A DNA stretch of 64,000 nucleotides from Thelephora terrestris (lineage: Eukaryota > Basidiomycota > Agaricomycetes > Thelephorales > Thelephoraceae), in the NCBI GenBank assembly GCA_015956445.1, contig WIUZ02000001.1, positions 4,216,001 through 4,280,000 of the forward strand, given 5' to 3'. The notes beneath the pieces are model-generated. The model was not told the origin of the DNA and did no database searches. It saw only the letters and a program-made list of their open reading frames with translations. Numbering within the stretch: the first letter of the stretch is position 1; the number at the start of each line of letters is the position of its first letter. A program made the translations under genes and the position numbers. Shown here in pieces: positions 12,058 to 22,537 of this stretch.

Positions 12058-12366
12058 GAGGTGGAAGGAAAGACAAGGGGAGATGCAAGAAGCGTAGTAG
12101 GGATCCCAGCTCAGAGGTGGAAGAGATGAGGACGAAGGGAAGAGGACGAAGGGATGAGGATGAAGGGAAGAGGACGAAGGAAAGAGGGAAATAAGAGGGA
12201 ATGCTGGCCCACCGGCAAGTGACATCAAACGTGTGGTCGATCCACGCCTAATAGTGCTTCTCGTGGATCGTATGTAATACTTACCATCAATTGATGGGCT
12301 TCTGAATCTCGTCGTTGAGGTCCGTTGCTGGTTGACGGATCGTTTCTCTTGTGCTCTTCTCCCCTC
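12058..12366. promoter_or_regulatory. Shared intergenic region of a divergent gene pair
   Basis: Only 309 bp separate the start codons of the two divergent genes, so promoter elements must lie here or be shared. The stretch at about 12120-12195 is a GGAAGAGGACGAAGG-type purine-rich repeat on the plus strand. I see no clear TATA box. Confidence 0.4.
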
Positions 12367-13616
12367 ATGGACACAGATGAAGCATTGGCCCGAGCACTCA
12401 ATGAAGTCCTCTCCCTCTCTGGTGGGGACCCCAGGAAAGGTAAATACTTCCGTTGGCCTCTCTTTTTGGAAAAAATTAACAGTCCCGCCTGGAGCAATGG
12501 ATGCGCTGAACGCAAGGTGAGTCGGTTTTCTTGCCGTTGGCTACCCACCCACTGACCCCACACTCACCCAGGGTCACTGCTCGTGTGAATCGAGGCACTT
12601 CCTCTGAAGTCTCCTCTCCCGCGACTCCGAGACGTTCGCTGGGGAAGGTTTCCTCGACAGTTTCAACGGTCACCTCCCCTACAACCACGTCTCGTTCACT
12701 GGAAGATGTTTCCCCATCGATTTCGACTGTCATCTCCCCCACAAGTCATTCGCTGGAAAAGGTATCCTCGCGGGGGAAGATTGGCCCTGTACCTGCTCAC
12801 GCTCGCAGTCCGTCCAAGGTTTCATTCACGCCCAAGAAGTCCGAAAAACCAAGGCTCAACCCCGAGTAAGACGTCCCCCCCCCAACGTCAACCGCTTTGC
12901 TCACCCGGTGTTCCCACTCAGCCCCGATTTGGTCTTGCTGCCTGATGTCACGTCGGTGTTCCGTGTCGCTTCCACCCAATCCCCGCAGCTTCCCATCGCT
13001 TACGACAACTTGTCACATCCGACTTGGATGGAACTATTCCCTGATGTCAAAGACGACATCTTTTACACTTCCCCCTCGGCAACGTCACATCACCTACCCC
13101 CATCAGGACCTCGAGTAGAAGACCACGCACCCACCACGCTGCACCCCGTCCTGGCTGAGATTCAGCATGACGAGTCAAGACTGCCGCTTTCCGGTATGTT
13201 TCTCGCCACTACGGTCACCGTGACCTACGCTAACTAGTTTCCATTCCAGATTTCATAGGACTGAAGCGCGTAATCGAGGCTAACCCATATTACCTCGGAG
13301 AACCCTACCACATCAATGTACGAAACTCACAGGGATCCCTTAAAAACCGGAGGATGAAGAGACCTCCTCCAGGCTCCCCCACCCCCGAAAAATGGTTTGC
13401 TGTCGCCAGAGGTTCAGAACTCGGCGTGTTTCTTGACTGGTAAGTGGTCCGATCGCCTTGTTCCTAACTGGCCTGCTGATACCCCATAGGCTGGTCGTCA
13501 ACCCTCTCGTCACCGGCAAGAGTCGTTCCAACTTCAAAAGCTTCCGGGACGAATACGAGGCATGCGTTTGGCTCCAGGCGTGCCTTCTTAGAGGGACCTT
13601 AGAATTAATCAATTGA
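12367..13616 (+). CDS. Protein with C-terminal RNase H1-type hybrid-binding (viroplasmin-like) domain
   Basis: Six exons fit in phase: 12367-12439, 12483-12516, 12572-12865, 12922-13193, 13250-13439 and 13490-13616, encoding 329 residues. The first two thirds are Ser/Thr/Pro-rich and probably disordered. The C-terminus reads PEKWFAVARGSELGVFLDW and then VTGKSRSNFKSFRDEYEACV. This matches the pattern of the small N-terminal domain of eukaryotic RNase H1 and caulimovirus viroplasmin (W-Y-A-V-x-x-G...G-I-F...W, then G...K-x-F..F-x-x-x-x-A), which binds RNA/DNA hybrids or dsRNA. No catalytic RNase H domain follows. The role is unknown; the divergent neighbour suggests a linked pair. Domain call is by pattern only. 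Confidence 0.65.
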
Positions 13617-14586
13617 TCGCTTTTGCCCGTTTCTGCCCTGCCGCCTATTTACTTCACGTCGCTACTTCTTTGTAATGACGTTTAAGGCCGCTAACAATAT
13701 AAACTGCCCCTCACCCATTGAAGCCGAGAGAATTCTTGGTATCGAAATTGAGCATCGATACCGGCCAACTAAGCCAACAAAATCAAGTATACCACGAGAT
13801 CAAGGTAGATAGTCAGTTCACTTTGGTGTATAAATTGTTTTTATTCTAGATATGTAACGAAATTCTCGTCTATCCGTGGCTGGACGAGGCTGATGCTGTT
13901 AACCGACTTCCCCTATCCAGACAATGTACTTGCAAAAGTGAAATACGTGCTGAGGTGCATCCAAGGGTGATTTTTAAATTAATATTTATGATTGTACCAT
14001 CCTCATGTGAATTATTGAAACCTCAGTAATTATCCTTAGATTAATATACGTGAGGTAGAGTGAGGTAGATACTGTAGTCACACGACGCACATTGCAGCGT
14101 TGTGGATTCACGCGATTGTTCGACGCCGGTAGTGATTGAACATCTTGATATTCTACCAGGCACACTCACGGTCTTGTGCATACAGCGTAGAGTATTACAT
14201 GTAAGGAACAGGTATGTCTGCATACAGCCCAGCTACTTCTACCATCGTGGACATCAACCGATTGTTGATTATTGATTATCGATAATCGATACGAGTTTCT
14301 CGGTCGAGTCTTGGTCGAGTCTGCCCTGCGCATCCATATTCATGATGTAAAAATCGACTACTTTCCCTTATTGTATTATTGTATCGTTATTCACTAAGAC
14401 GCATTTAGAAGCGTGCAATTTTTTTTATTACATCTGCGAACATGTGCTTGATAAGAAGCTGGAGAATTCAAGGGTGCAGAGCCCATGCGCTGAACCCAAA
14501 AGCGGCGCTTGGTCGCTCTTATTACAATCGCTCAACTCGCATCTTCCTCCTCCCATCCCGCTTGCTCTCTCCCTCCATTCTGGTCA
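13617..14586. other. KDZ 5' flank, no gene recognised
   Basis: AT-richer DNA between the RNase H1-like gene and the transposase start. It holds a 14-bp perfect palindrome GATTATCGATAATC (14274-14287) and, just before the transposase, GC-rich CGGCGC-type motifs. The left end of the KDZ transposon should lie here, but I could not find a matching inverted end downstream of 25120. Confidence 0.45.
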
Positions 14587-15419
14587 ATGGCGCCCAGAGC
14601 CAAACGCAAACGCGTCCATACTGAGTTCCGCATCAACCTCCCTGTAGAAACGGCCTCTATCGTTACGCGTGTTGAGGTCACTCGCACCGATCGCAAACGG
14701 ATCCTCACCAAGTCTACCAACGTCTCCATCCCCGTTGCCTCCAGCCCTTCCTCCCAGCTCCCCTCTTCCTCCTTAACAACTCCAGAACCTGAACCGAGCA
14801 TTCTCGATGACGCCGACCCCGTTACGAAGAAGGCACGAAAGGGTCCCAGCCGCTCCGTCTCAGTATGACTTTCCCCAGTCTTCCCCCTCCTTCCTCCCCA
14901 ACACATAACACCCCTTTTTCATAGACGGCTCTCGAACAGTGGATGGAATACAGAGAGGAGTTCGCTGACGAACTCTTGAGGCATGAAGGCCTGGGGGCTC
15001 ATCTTAACCCTCCCTCTTGCGAAACATGTGGCACGAGCGACGCGCCATATCGTTGTCCAGATTGCTTTTCAGCCGGGTTCTCTTGCAGAGACTGTCTTGT
15101 TCTTAAGCACTCCAACCTCCCCCTCCACAGAATCCAGGTATGTTCTGTGTCGCTCGCCGTGCTTCTACGACTAACTCCACTCACAGCAATGGGAAGGCAA
15201 TTTCTTCATCGAAACATCACTTTTTGACCTCGGCGCTTCCTACCAACTCGGGCATGACATTGACGACACGTGTCTCCTTCCTTCCGACTACATCGACCTC
15301 GTACTCTTTGATACCTCAGGGGTACATACTGTGCGGGTCACCTTTTGCTTCTGTAACCCCAACGGTGCACGATCCTGCAATCGCCGTGTTCAGCTTCTTC
15401 GTGCCCGGTGGTTCCCGGC

Positions 15420-18400
15420 TGTCAGGAACATGGTATTTTTAAACTTTTTATAACACGCTCTTTCTTCGAACTCTTCTTACCACTTCTTATGTTTTGAATG
15501 CTTCACATTCCTTATCCTTCACACCAATCATTCAAAACACACAAACGCGCATACATTCACGGCAATACGGAACTACTGGCTATACAATGCTTATACAACG
15601 TCCTCAAAAGTCGACTCTATCTACGGCAGGCCTCATGGTCATCAAGCGTCCATCCCGGAGATCGTAGTGCTGGCCCCTCCTCGCAAGGACCTCCCCGAAC
15701 ATGGCGTCACCATCTTCGGCACTCAGCTGAACGACGAGTTCAAGCCGATAGGAAGAGATGCCTTCGAGCGGACCGATCAGCCTCCCAGATGTCACCGAAC
15801 TTTGGAACACCTGGTCCCACATCTCCATCACTGGGTGACTGCTCGACAGCACTATCGACATAGTCGGCGAGCGACCCTCCGTCTCCCTCGTCACACCCCT
15901 GGGTGGGATCCTCTCTTGCGAGTCGAAGCTCGTGGCGAAGCTGGATCTCCGACTCGACCTGTCGGTAGGGACGGTTGACCCGATAGCGGAACTCTCATCC
16001 CCCATCTCGACCAGACTGGTCACCCTCCGACTCAACTGGACGCGGGTATGGATTAGCCGAAGGAGCCATGCGATGAGCAAGGCGGCGTCGAGAGCGTTTA
16101 CTACGCTGCCCCTTGATCACCGGACGTACCTCAATGGCCCTCGGAACATCTTCGGCCCGATCGACCTCCATGACCTCATCCTCGATCTTGACCAGCTGAC
16201 TGATCGGCTGCAGCGGGCAACGCCCACAGTTCTCCTTGTCGGACTCGGCCAACGTGGAAGCCGGAGCCGGAGTCGGGACGGGAACAGCGTTCTCTATCGG
16301 AGGTGTCGCGTAGGACGACGGGTTAGGCGATGGGAGTACCACCTCGTCGGCGTACTCCAGCTCGAACGGAACGTCGGCAGTCCCCTCACCAACCAACACC
16401 GGACCCTCCTTGCAGTTGCAGGTCTTATCCTGCAAGGACGCGACCTGCGCCGTCAACACCGCCACCACGTCCTCGAGCTGTTCAGTCTAGAAGAACCTTT
16501 TAGTCGTTGCATAAACCTGCAAAGGCTAAAGGAACCTTTTCATCCCTCCGAGCCAACGCCCCTTTAATGTTGTTGTCCCTGACCTTCAGTCCAGCGATCA
16601 ACTCTTGATGGTTGGCGACCATTGCCTCCAACGCCTCGTTCGTTCCCTGCTGGAAGGCGGCAAGAGTCTCCTTCATCTGAAGACCCTCCGCCGACAGACG
16701 AAGGACGTCTGCCTTCGCCTCCTTCACCTCGCGCTCCAAACGTTCAACCTAGGCAGTTTGATTAGTCGAGAGTCATACTCGAATATTCAAACGGAGAACC
16801 TACTTTACTCTCCCCATCCCGAACGAGCGACCACAATAACGAGGTGGCGGCGGTGGCATGGCGGACGGCCCGAGGAACGGTTGCCCCGTGCTCCAACAAG
16901 TCCTGATCGTAGATACCCCTCTGCAGGGTGTACCAGAGCTCCTTTTTAATGGGATGTTCCAATTCCCCAAACCTACCCCTCATCCGGAAGATCACCTTCT
17001 CGGCAATCATGGTACGGACCCAGAGCTCATCGTCCCAGGTCAATCCCATCAAATGAGGGATCGTCTCCCTGAGACGTTTGGCGTCCACTCCCGTGACAAT
17101 CTCTAAGATCTAGAAGCCGTTAGTCGGACATCTACGCCCAAAAGAACGTAACCTCTACCTAGAGGAAGGCGTTAGTGCTAGCACAAGAAGCTCTAGACCT
17201 CCCCCATACCTGGTCATCCGTGGTATAGGGAGTTCCCGCTGCACAGGCGTAGGACTTGCGGGCGGCGACACGACGGTCAATGCGGGAGATGGTGGAAATG
17301 CCGTTGGCAACCTTGTAGGTGTGGTTGTTGGGGAAAGACATTTTGGTAAGATGATGGGGAAGTTGCTGGTGTTGCTGATCAAGGATGGCTCCAAGAAGAC
17401 GTCCTTCTTATAGCCTAGATCAGTGATCCTTCACGTGACCTACCTCGACAAACCTCATTGGTCCGGGTCACATCAACTTCCGCCACTGTACCATCATCGT
17501 TGGCTTACTATATCAAGCTGACACCTCGGCCCGCAGGACGGCCTTGGAAGAACTTCGTTCCGGAACGCCTAGAACGCGCGCGCACTAAAAATAGGTCTCA
17601 AGACCCTGATGACCCCTTTATGACATCACGACCCCCTTTTACGACCCCTCATGACTTTACGATTACGACCAACCCTGGACCCTGATCACACACGTGGACA
17701 GTCACATCACAGTCTCCTAACCAGAGGAAGGACTCGCCGCTATTCGGAAGCATCGCATTAGGATTCTTCTGGATAGCTCAGCGAATGTGGAAGTAGCCGT
17801 TAGCGTGAAACGCCGGCGAATCTGTAATCCCTCATGTCCCATGAGTCTAGGCCTGCGCTCCTCATGCTCGGACGCACGTTGAGGTTGCCACTAGTCCGTG
17901 ATGCTGTTACCGCCTACAGACAACAAGGGATGTTGTATGGTCTCTATCTTTGGCCTCTCCAAAGGAAGCATCCGAGAAGATTCTCACCTAGCCCTTGGGT
18001 GTGATCCCCAGGTACGAACTTTAATGACCCCATGCCCCTCTTTCTTTTAGGACTAGTGTTATCTTTACCCCTATGTTTCATGCGGACATTCGTTATCTTT
18101 TATGCAATCCTTCACACGCTAGTAAGGCCCTTTGTCCTTTATTCTCCCACGCGTCATATTTGTTCGCTTCCCTTACTTAGCGTTCTCACACTCCTTATCT
18201 CCCTTTGTTCTGGACTTGATAAGGGTATATTAGGGTATTGACGTCATGGCCACTCCTTTAGTATAAGTAGCAACTGTGGCTGTATCGTAGTACCTTAGTT
18301 TTGTTACCTCAGGAAATCCTCTGCCCTTCTCAGCCCAGTTGCAGTTAAGGACAAGTCAGAGTTTCTTGTTTGATCCAAAACACCCCCATCTGCTCTCCCT

Positions 18401-18717
18401 CCCGCTCTGCGCGTCAACTGCGCCTCGTAACTATAGAACCTCAGCGTTCATCTTATAGAACACCTCGAGCGTCCAGTCGATCACCTGGTGGAGTCATCAA
18501 ATCCTGTTGTAGGGATAAACCCTTGTCTGTTAAACCGAACGAAGTACGGTTTAGGTTGGGTTTCTCTTTAGGATTTCGACCTGACTTGTAGTGACCTCGG
18601 ACAACCTACCGGAAGAATAGAGACGTGATCGTTCTCTCACAAGCTAGTTGGACTAGTGAGTACTCTGCGGAGTCGGCTCAGTGCACTGGTAGTTGTTGGG
18701 GTAGAGTGGCCCTGACA
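15420..18717 (-). mobile_element. TGTCAGG/CCTGACA element, copy L (3.3 kb)
   Basis: Left end TGTCAGGAACATGG (15420), right end GTGGCCCTGACA (18717), flanked by a 5-bp direct repeat CCGGC at 15415-15419 and 18718-18722. It lies in the KDZ transposase gene, with its own gene on the minus strand. The two ends share only about 7 bp as an inverted repeat. I see no long terminal repeat, integrase, reverse transcriptase or DDE transposase inside. TG...CA ends plus a 5-bp target copy are what a solo LTR would show; a 3.3-kb LTR carrying a spliced gene would be unusual. Confidence 0.85.
15995..17341 (-). pseudogene. Element coiled-coil gene, copy L (nonsense near C-terminus)
   Basis: Start at 17341, same exon order as the 20611-22216 copy. 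Exons 1 and 2 differ only by conservative changes (for example VIFRMRGRF versus VVFQMRGRF). The third intron has a different sequence from that of copy R but still joins the same exons. In exon 4 a CGA codon of copy R is TGA here (about 15995), removing about 90 residues. A different frame (16080-15604) stays open in both copies, so the true C-terminus of this family is uncertain. Confidence 0.6.
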
Positions 18718-19234
18718 CCGGCCTCTTGGTCACGCCCCGGTACCGCCTTCACCTTTCGTCTTCTCGATTTCCTCCACAAACTCCAAACCCGGAGCAAAAT
18801 CAATCTGTATGATTTCCACGCTTCTCTCGCGTCAATAACAAACTCGGCTGGACTGCGTCCCCCCATGGTATGTCTTCTTCTCTTCTTACCCCACAAAGCG
18901 CCTCACCACTGGCTACAATAGTATCGCTATAATGAACTAGCCTTGGTCCTGAGAATTTGGGTGTACCTGCGACAGGCCCGTCGTGGAGGAGGCTCCCACA
19001 TTTCTGGTGGTTTCGAAGCACTGGCTCCGGGGTCGTTGGCCGTGGAATGTCCCGCCTGTCCCAACCCCGGAAAAAATCTTGTGTCTCCACAAGTAGACAG
19101 GTAGCTGCTGTAATTTTCGCTGTATGACGAAACCCTGAATTAACATGTTGTAAGTTGGTTGAACACGCTTTATCTTTCCATGGACGCCAACTTCAAGTTG
19201 AAGCAGAAGGACCGAGGGTTTTCTGACCCACCAC
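18718..19234 (+). other. KDZ segment between the two insertions
   Basis: This 517-bp spacer is KDZ transposase sequence (TAFTFRLLDFLHKLQ...LALVLRIWVYLRQARRGGG...SMDANFKLKQKDRG), with two introns. It is not part of the flanking elements, which shows that they entered at two separate sites. Together, L, spacer and R form a large inverted repeat with 3.3-kb arms. Confidence 0.85.
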
Positions 19235-22200
19235 TGTCAGGGCCACTCTACCCCAACAACTACCAGTGCACTGAGCCAACTCCGCAGAGTACTCACTAGT
19301 CCAACTAGCTTGTGAGAGAACGATCACGTCTCTATTCTTCCGGTAGGTTGTCCGAGGTCACTACAAGTCAGGTCGAAATCCTAAAGAGAAACCCAACCTA
19401 AACCGTACTTCGTCCGGTTTAACACGCAAGGGTTTATCTCTACAACAGGATTGATGACTCCACCAGGTGATCGACTGGACGCTCGAGGTGTTCTAAGATG
19501 AACGCTGGGGTTCTATAGTTACGAGGCGCAGCCGACGCGCAGAGCGGGAGGGAGAGCAGATGGGGGTGTTTTGGATCAAACAAGAAACTCTGACTTGTCC
19601 TTAACTGCAACTGGGCTGAGAAGGGCAGAGGATTTCCTGAGGTAACAAAACTAAGGTACTACGATACAGCCACAGTTGCTACTTATACTAAAGGAGTGGC
19701 CATGACGTCAATACCCTAATATACCCTTATCAAGTCCAGAACAAAGGGAGATAAGGAGTGTGAGAACGCTAAGTAAGGGAAGCGAACAAATATGACGCGT
19801 GGGAGAATAAAGGACAAAGGGCCTTACTAGCGTGTGAAGGATTGCATAAAAGATAACGAATGTCCGCATGAAACATAGGGGTAAAGATAACACTAGTCCT
19901 AAAAGAAAGAGGGGCATGGGGTCATTAAAGTTCGTACCTGGGGATCACACCCAAGGGCTAGGTGAGAATCTTCTCGGATGCTTCCTTTGGAGAGGCCAAA
20001 GATAGAGACCATACAACATCCCTTGTTGTCTGTAGGCGGTAACAGCATCACGGACTAGTGGCAACCTCAACGTGCGTCCGAGCATGAGGAGCGCAGGCCT
20101 AGACTCATGGGACATGAGGGATTACAGATTCGCCGGCGTTTCACGCTAACGGCTACTTCCACATTCGCTGCGCTAAACAAAAGGAGTCTAAGGCACTCTT
20201 TCCGAATAACGGCGATTCCTTCCTCCGGTTAGGAGACTGTGATGTGACTGTCCACGTGTGTGATCAGGGTCCAGGGTTGATCGTAATCGTAAAGTCATGA
20301 GGGGTCGTAAAAAGGGGTACGTGATGTCATAAAGGGGTCATCAGGGTCTTGAGACCTATTTTTAGTGCGCGCGCGTTCTAGGCGTTCCGGAACGAAGTTC
20401 TTCCAAGGCCGTCCCGCAGGCCGAGGTGTCAGCTTGATGTAGTAAGCCAACGATGATGGTACAGTGGCGGAAGTTGATGTGACCCGGACCAATGAGGTTC
20501 GTCGAGGTAGGTCACGTGAAGGATCACCGATCTAGGCTATAAGAAGGACGTCTTCTTGGAGCCATCCTTGATCAGCAACACCAGCAACTTCCCCACCATC
20601 TTACCAAAACATGTCCTTCCCCAACAACCATACCTACAAAGTCGCCAATGGTATCTCCACCATCTCCCGTATCGACCGTCGCATTGCTGCCCGCAAGTCC
20701 TACGCCTGTGCAGCTGGGACTCCCTATACCACGGATGACCAGGTATGGGGGAGGTCTAGAGCTTCTTGTGCTAGCACTAACGCCTTCCTCTAGGTAGAGG
20801 TTACGTTCTTTTGGGCGTTGATGTCCAGCTAACGGCTTCTAGATCTTGGAGATCGTCACGGAGGTGGACGCCGAACGTCTCAGGGAGACGATCCCTCACT
20901 TAATGGGATTGACCTGGGACGATGAGCTCTGGGTCCGGACCATGATCGCCGAGAAGGTGGTCTTCCAGATGAGGGGTAGGTTCGGGGAGCTGGAGCATTC
21001 AATAAAGAAGGAGCTCTGGTACACCCTGCAACGAGGGATCTATGATCAGGACCTGTTGGAGCACGGGGCAACCGTTCCTCGGGCCGTCCGTCATGCCACT
21101 GCCGCCACCTCGCTATTGTGGTCGCTCGTTCGGGAAGGGGAGAGCAAAGTAGGTTCTCCGTTTGGATATTCGAGTATGACTCTCGATTAACCAAACTGCC
21201 TAGGTTGAATGTTTGGAGCGTGAGGTGAAGGAGGCGAAGGCAGACGTCCTTCGTCTGTCGGCAGAGGGTCTTCTGATGAAGGAGACCATGGCCGCCTTCC
21301 AGCAGGGAACGAACGAGGCGTTGGAGGCGATGGTTGCCAACCATCAAGAGCTGGTCGCCGGGTTGAAGGTCAGGGACAACAATATCAAGGGGGCGCTGGC
21401 TAGGAGGGACGAAAAGGTAGCTTTCTTCATCTCGAAAGACGAAATGAAGAAAGCTGACACTTCTTCTAGACGGAACAGCTCGAAGACGTGGTAGCTGTGT
21501 TGTCGGCGCAGGTCGCGTCCTTGCAGGATAAGACCTGCAACTGCAAGGAGGGTCCGAAGTTGGTCGGTCAGGGAACTGCCGATGTTCCGTTCGAGCTGGA
21601 GTACGCCGACGAGGTGGTACTCCCATCGCCTAACCCGTCGTCCTACGCGACGCCTCCGATCGAGAATGCGGTTCCCGTCCCGACTCCGGCTCCGGCTTCC
21701 ACGTTGGCCGCGTCTGACAAGGAGAACTGTCAGCGCTGCCCATTGCAGCCGATCAGTCAGCTGGTCAAGATCGAGGATGAGGTCATGGAGGTCGACCGGG
21801 CCGAAGATGTTCCGAGGGCCATCGAGGTACGTCCGGTGACAACAGGGCAGCGTTGCAAACGCTCTCGACGCCGTGTTGCTCATCGCATGGCTCCATCGGC
21901 TAACCCATATCCGCGTCCAGTTGAGTCGGATGGTGACCAGTCTGGTCGAGATAGGGAACGAAAGTTCCGCTATCGGGTCAACCGTCCCTACCGACAGGTC
22001 GAGTCGGAGATCCAGCTTCGCCACCAGCTTCGACTCGCAAGACAGGATTCCGCCCAGGGGTCCGACGAGGGAGACGGAGGGTCGCTCGCCGACTACGTCG
22101 ATAGTGCTGTCGAGCAGTCACCCGGTGATGGAGATGTGGGACCAGGTGTTCCAGAGTTCGGTGACATCTGGGAGGCTGATCGGTCCGCTCGAAGGCATCT

Positions 22201-22537
22201 CTTCCTATCGGCTTGAACTAGTCGTTCAGCTGAGTGCCGAAGATGGTGACGCCATGTTCGGGGAGGTCCTTGCGAGGAGGGGCCAGCACTACGATCTCCG
22301 GGATGGACGCTTGATGACCATGAGGCCTGCCGTAGATAGAGTCGACTTTTGAGGACGTTGTATAAGCATTGTATAGCCAGTTGTTCCGTATTGCCATGAA
22401 TGTATGCGCGTTTGTGTGTTTCGAATGATTGGTGTGAAGGATAAGGAGTGTGAAGCATTCAAAACATAAGAAGTGGTAAGAAGAGTTCGAAGAAAGAGCG
22501 TGTTATAAAAAGTTTTAAAAATACCATGTTCCTGACA
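19235..22537 (+). mobile_element. TGTCAGG/CCTGACA element, copy R (3.3 kb)
   Basis: Starts TGTCAGGGCCACTC at 19235 and ends CATGTTCCTGACA at 22537, with the 5-bp direct repeat ACCAC on both sides (19230-19234 and 22538-22542). It is inverted relative to copy L and closely similar to it over the whole length. The first 1.3 kb is non-coding, with a TATA-like CTATAAGAAGG at about 20536, followed by a four-exon gene and about 320 bp of 3' sequence. No transposase or polymerase domain is visible. Confidence 0.87.
20611..22216 (+). CDS. Coiled-coil protein carried by the element (copy R)
   Basis: Exons 20611-20742, 20843-21148, 21204-21416 and 21470-22216, all in phase with GT-AG borders and CTAAC-type branch points, giving 465 residues. 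Residues 1-44 form a basic N-terminus (SRIDRRIAARKSYA). Residues 45-146 are a compact helical domain (LMGLTWDDELWVRTMIAEKV...). Residues 147-250 are a heptad-rich coiled coil (EREVKEAKADVLRLSAEG). Then come two close Cys pairs (CNCKEG; later CQRC) and a disordered Pro/Ser/Arg-rich tail. It is not a Gag I recognise (no CCHC knuckle) and has no catalytic domain. Exons of copies L and R are conserved while intron 3 differs, which supports real coding. The C-terminal frame is uncertain, because a second frame (to 22352) is also open in both copies. Confidence 0.6.

Noticed and set aside
15420-22537. One LTR retrotransposon with L and R as its two LTRs
   Set aside because: L and R are in opposite orientation, have different target duplications (CCGGC, ACCAC), and the DNA between them is KDZ coding sequence, not gag-pol.
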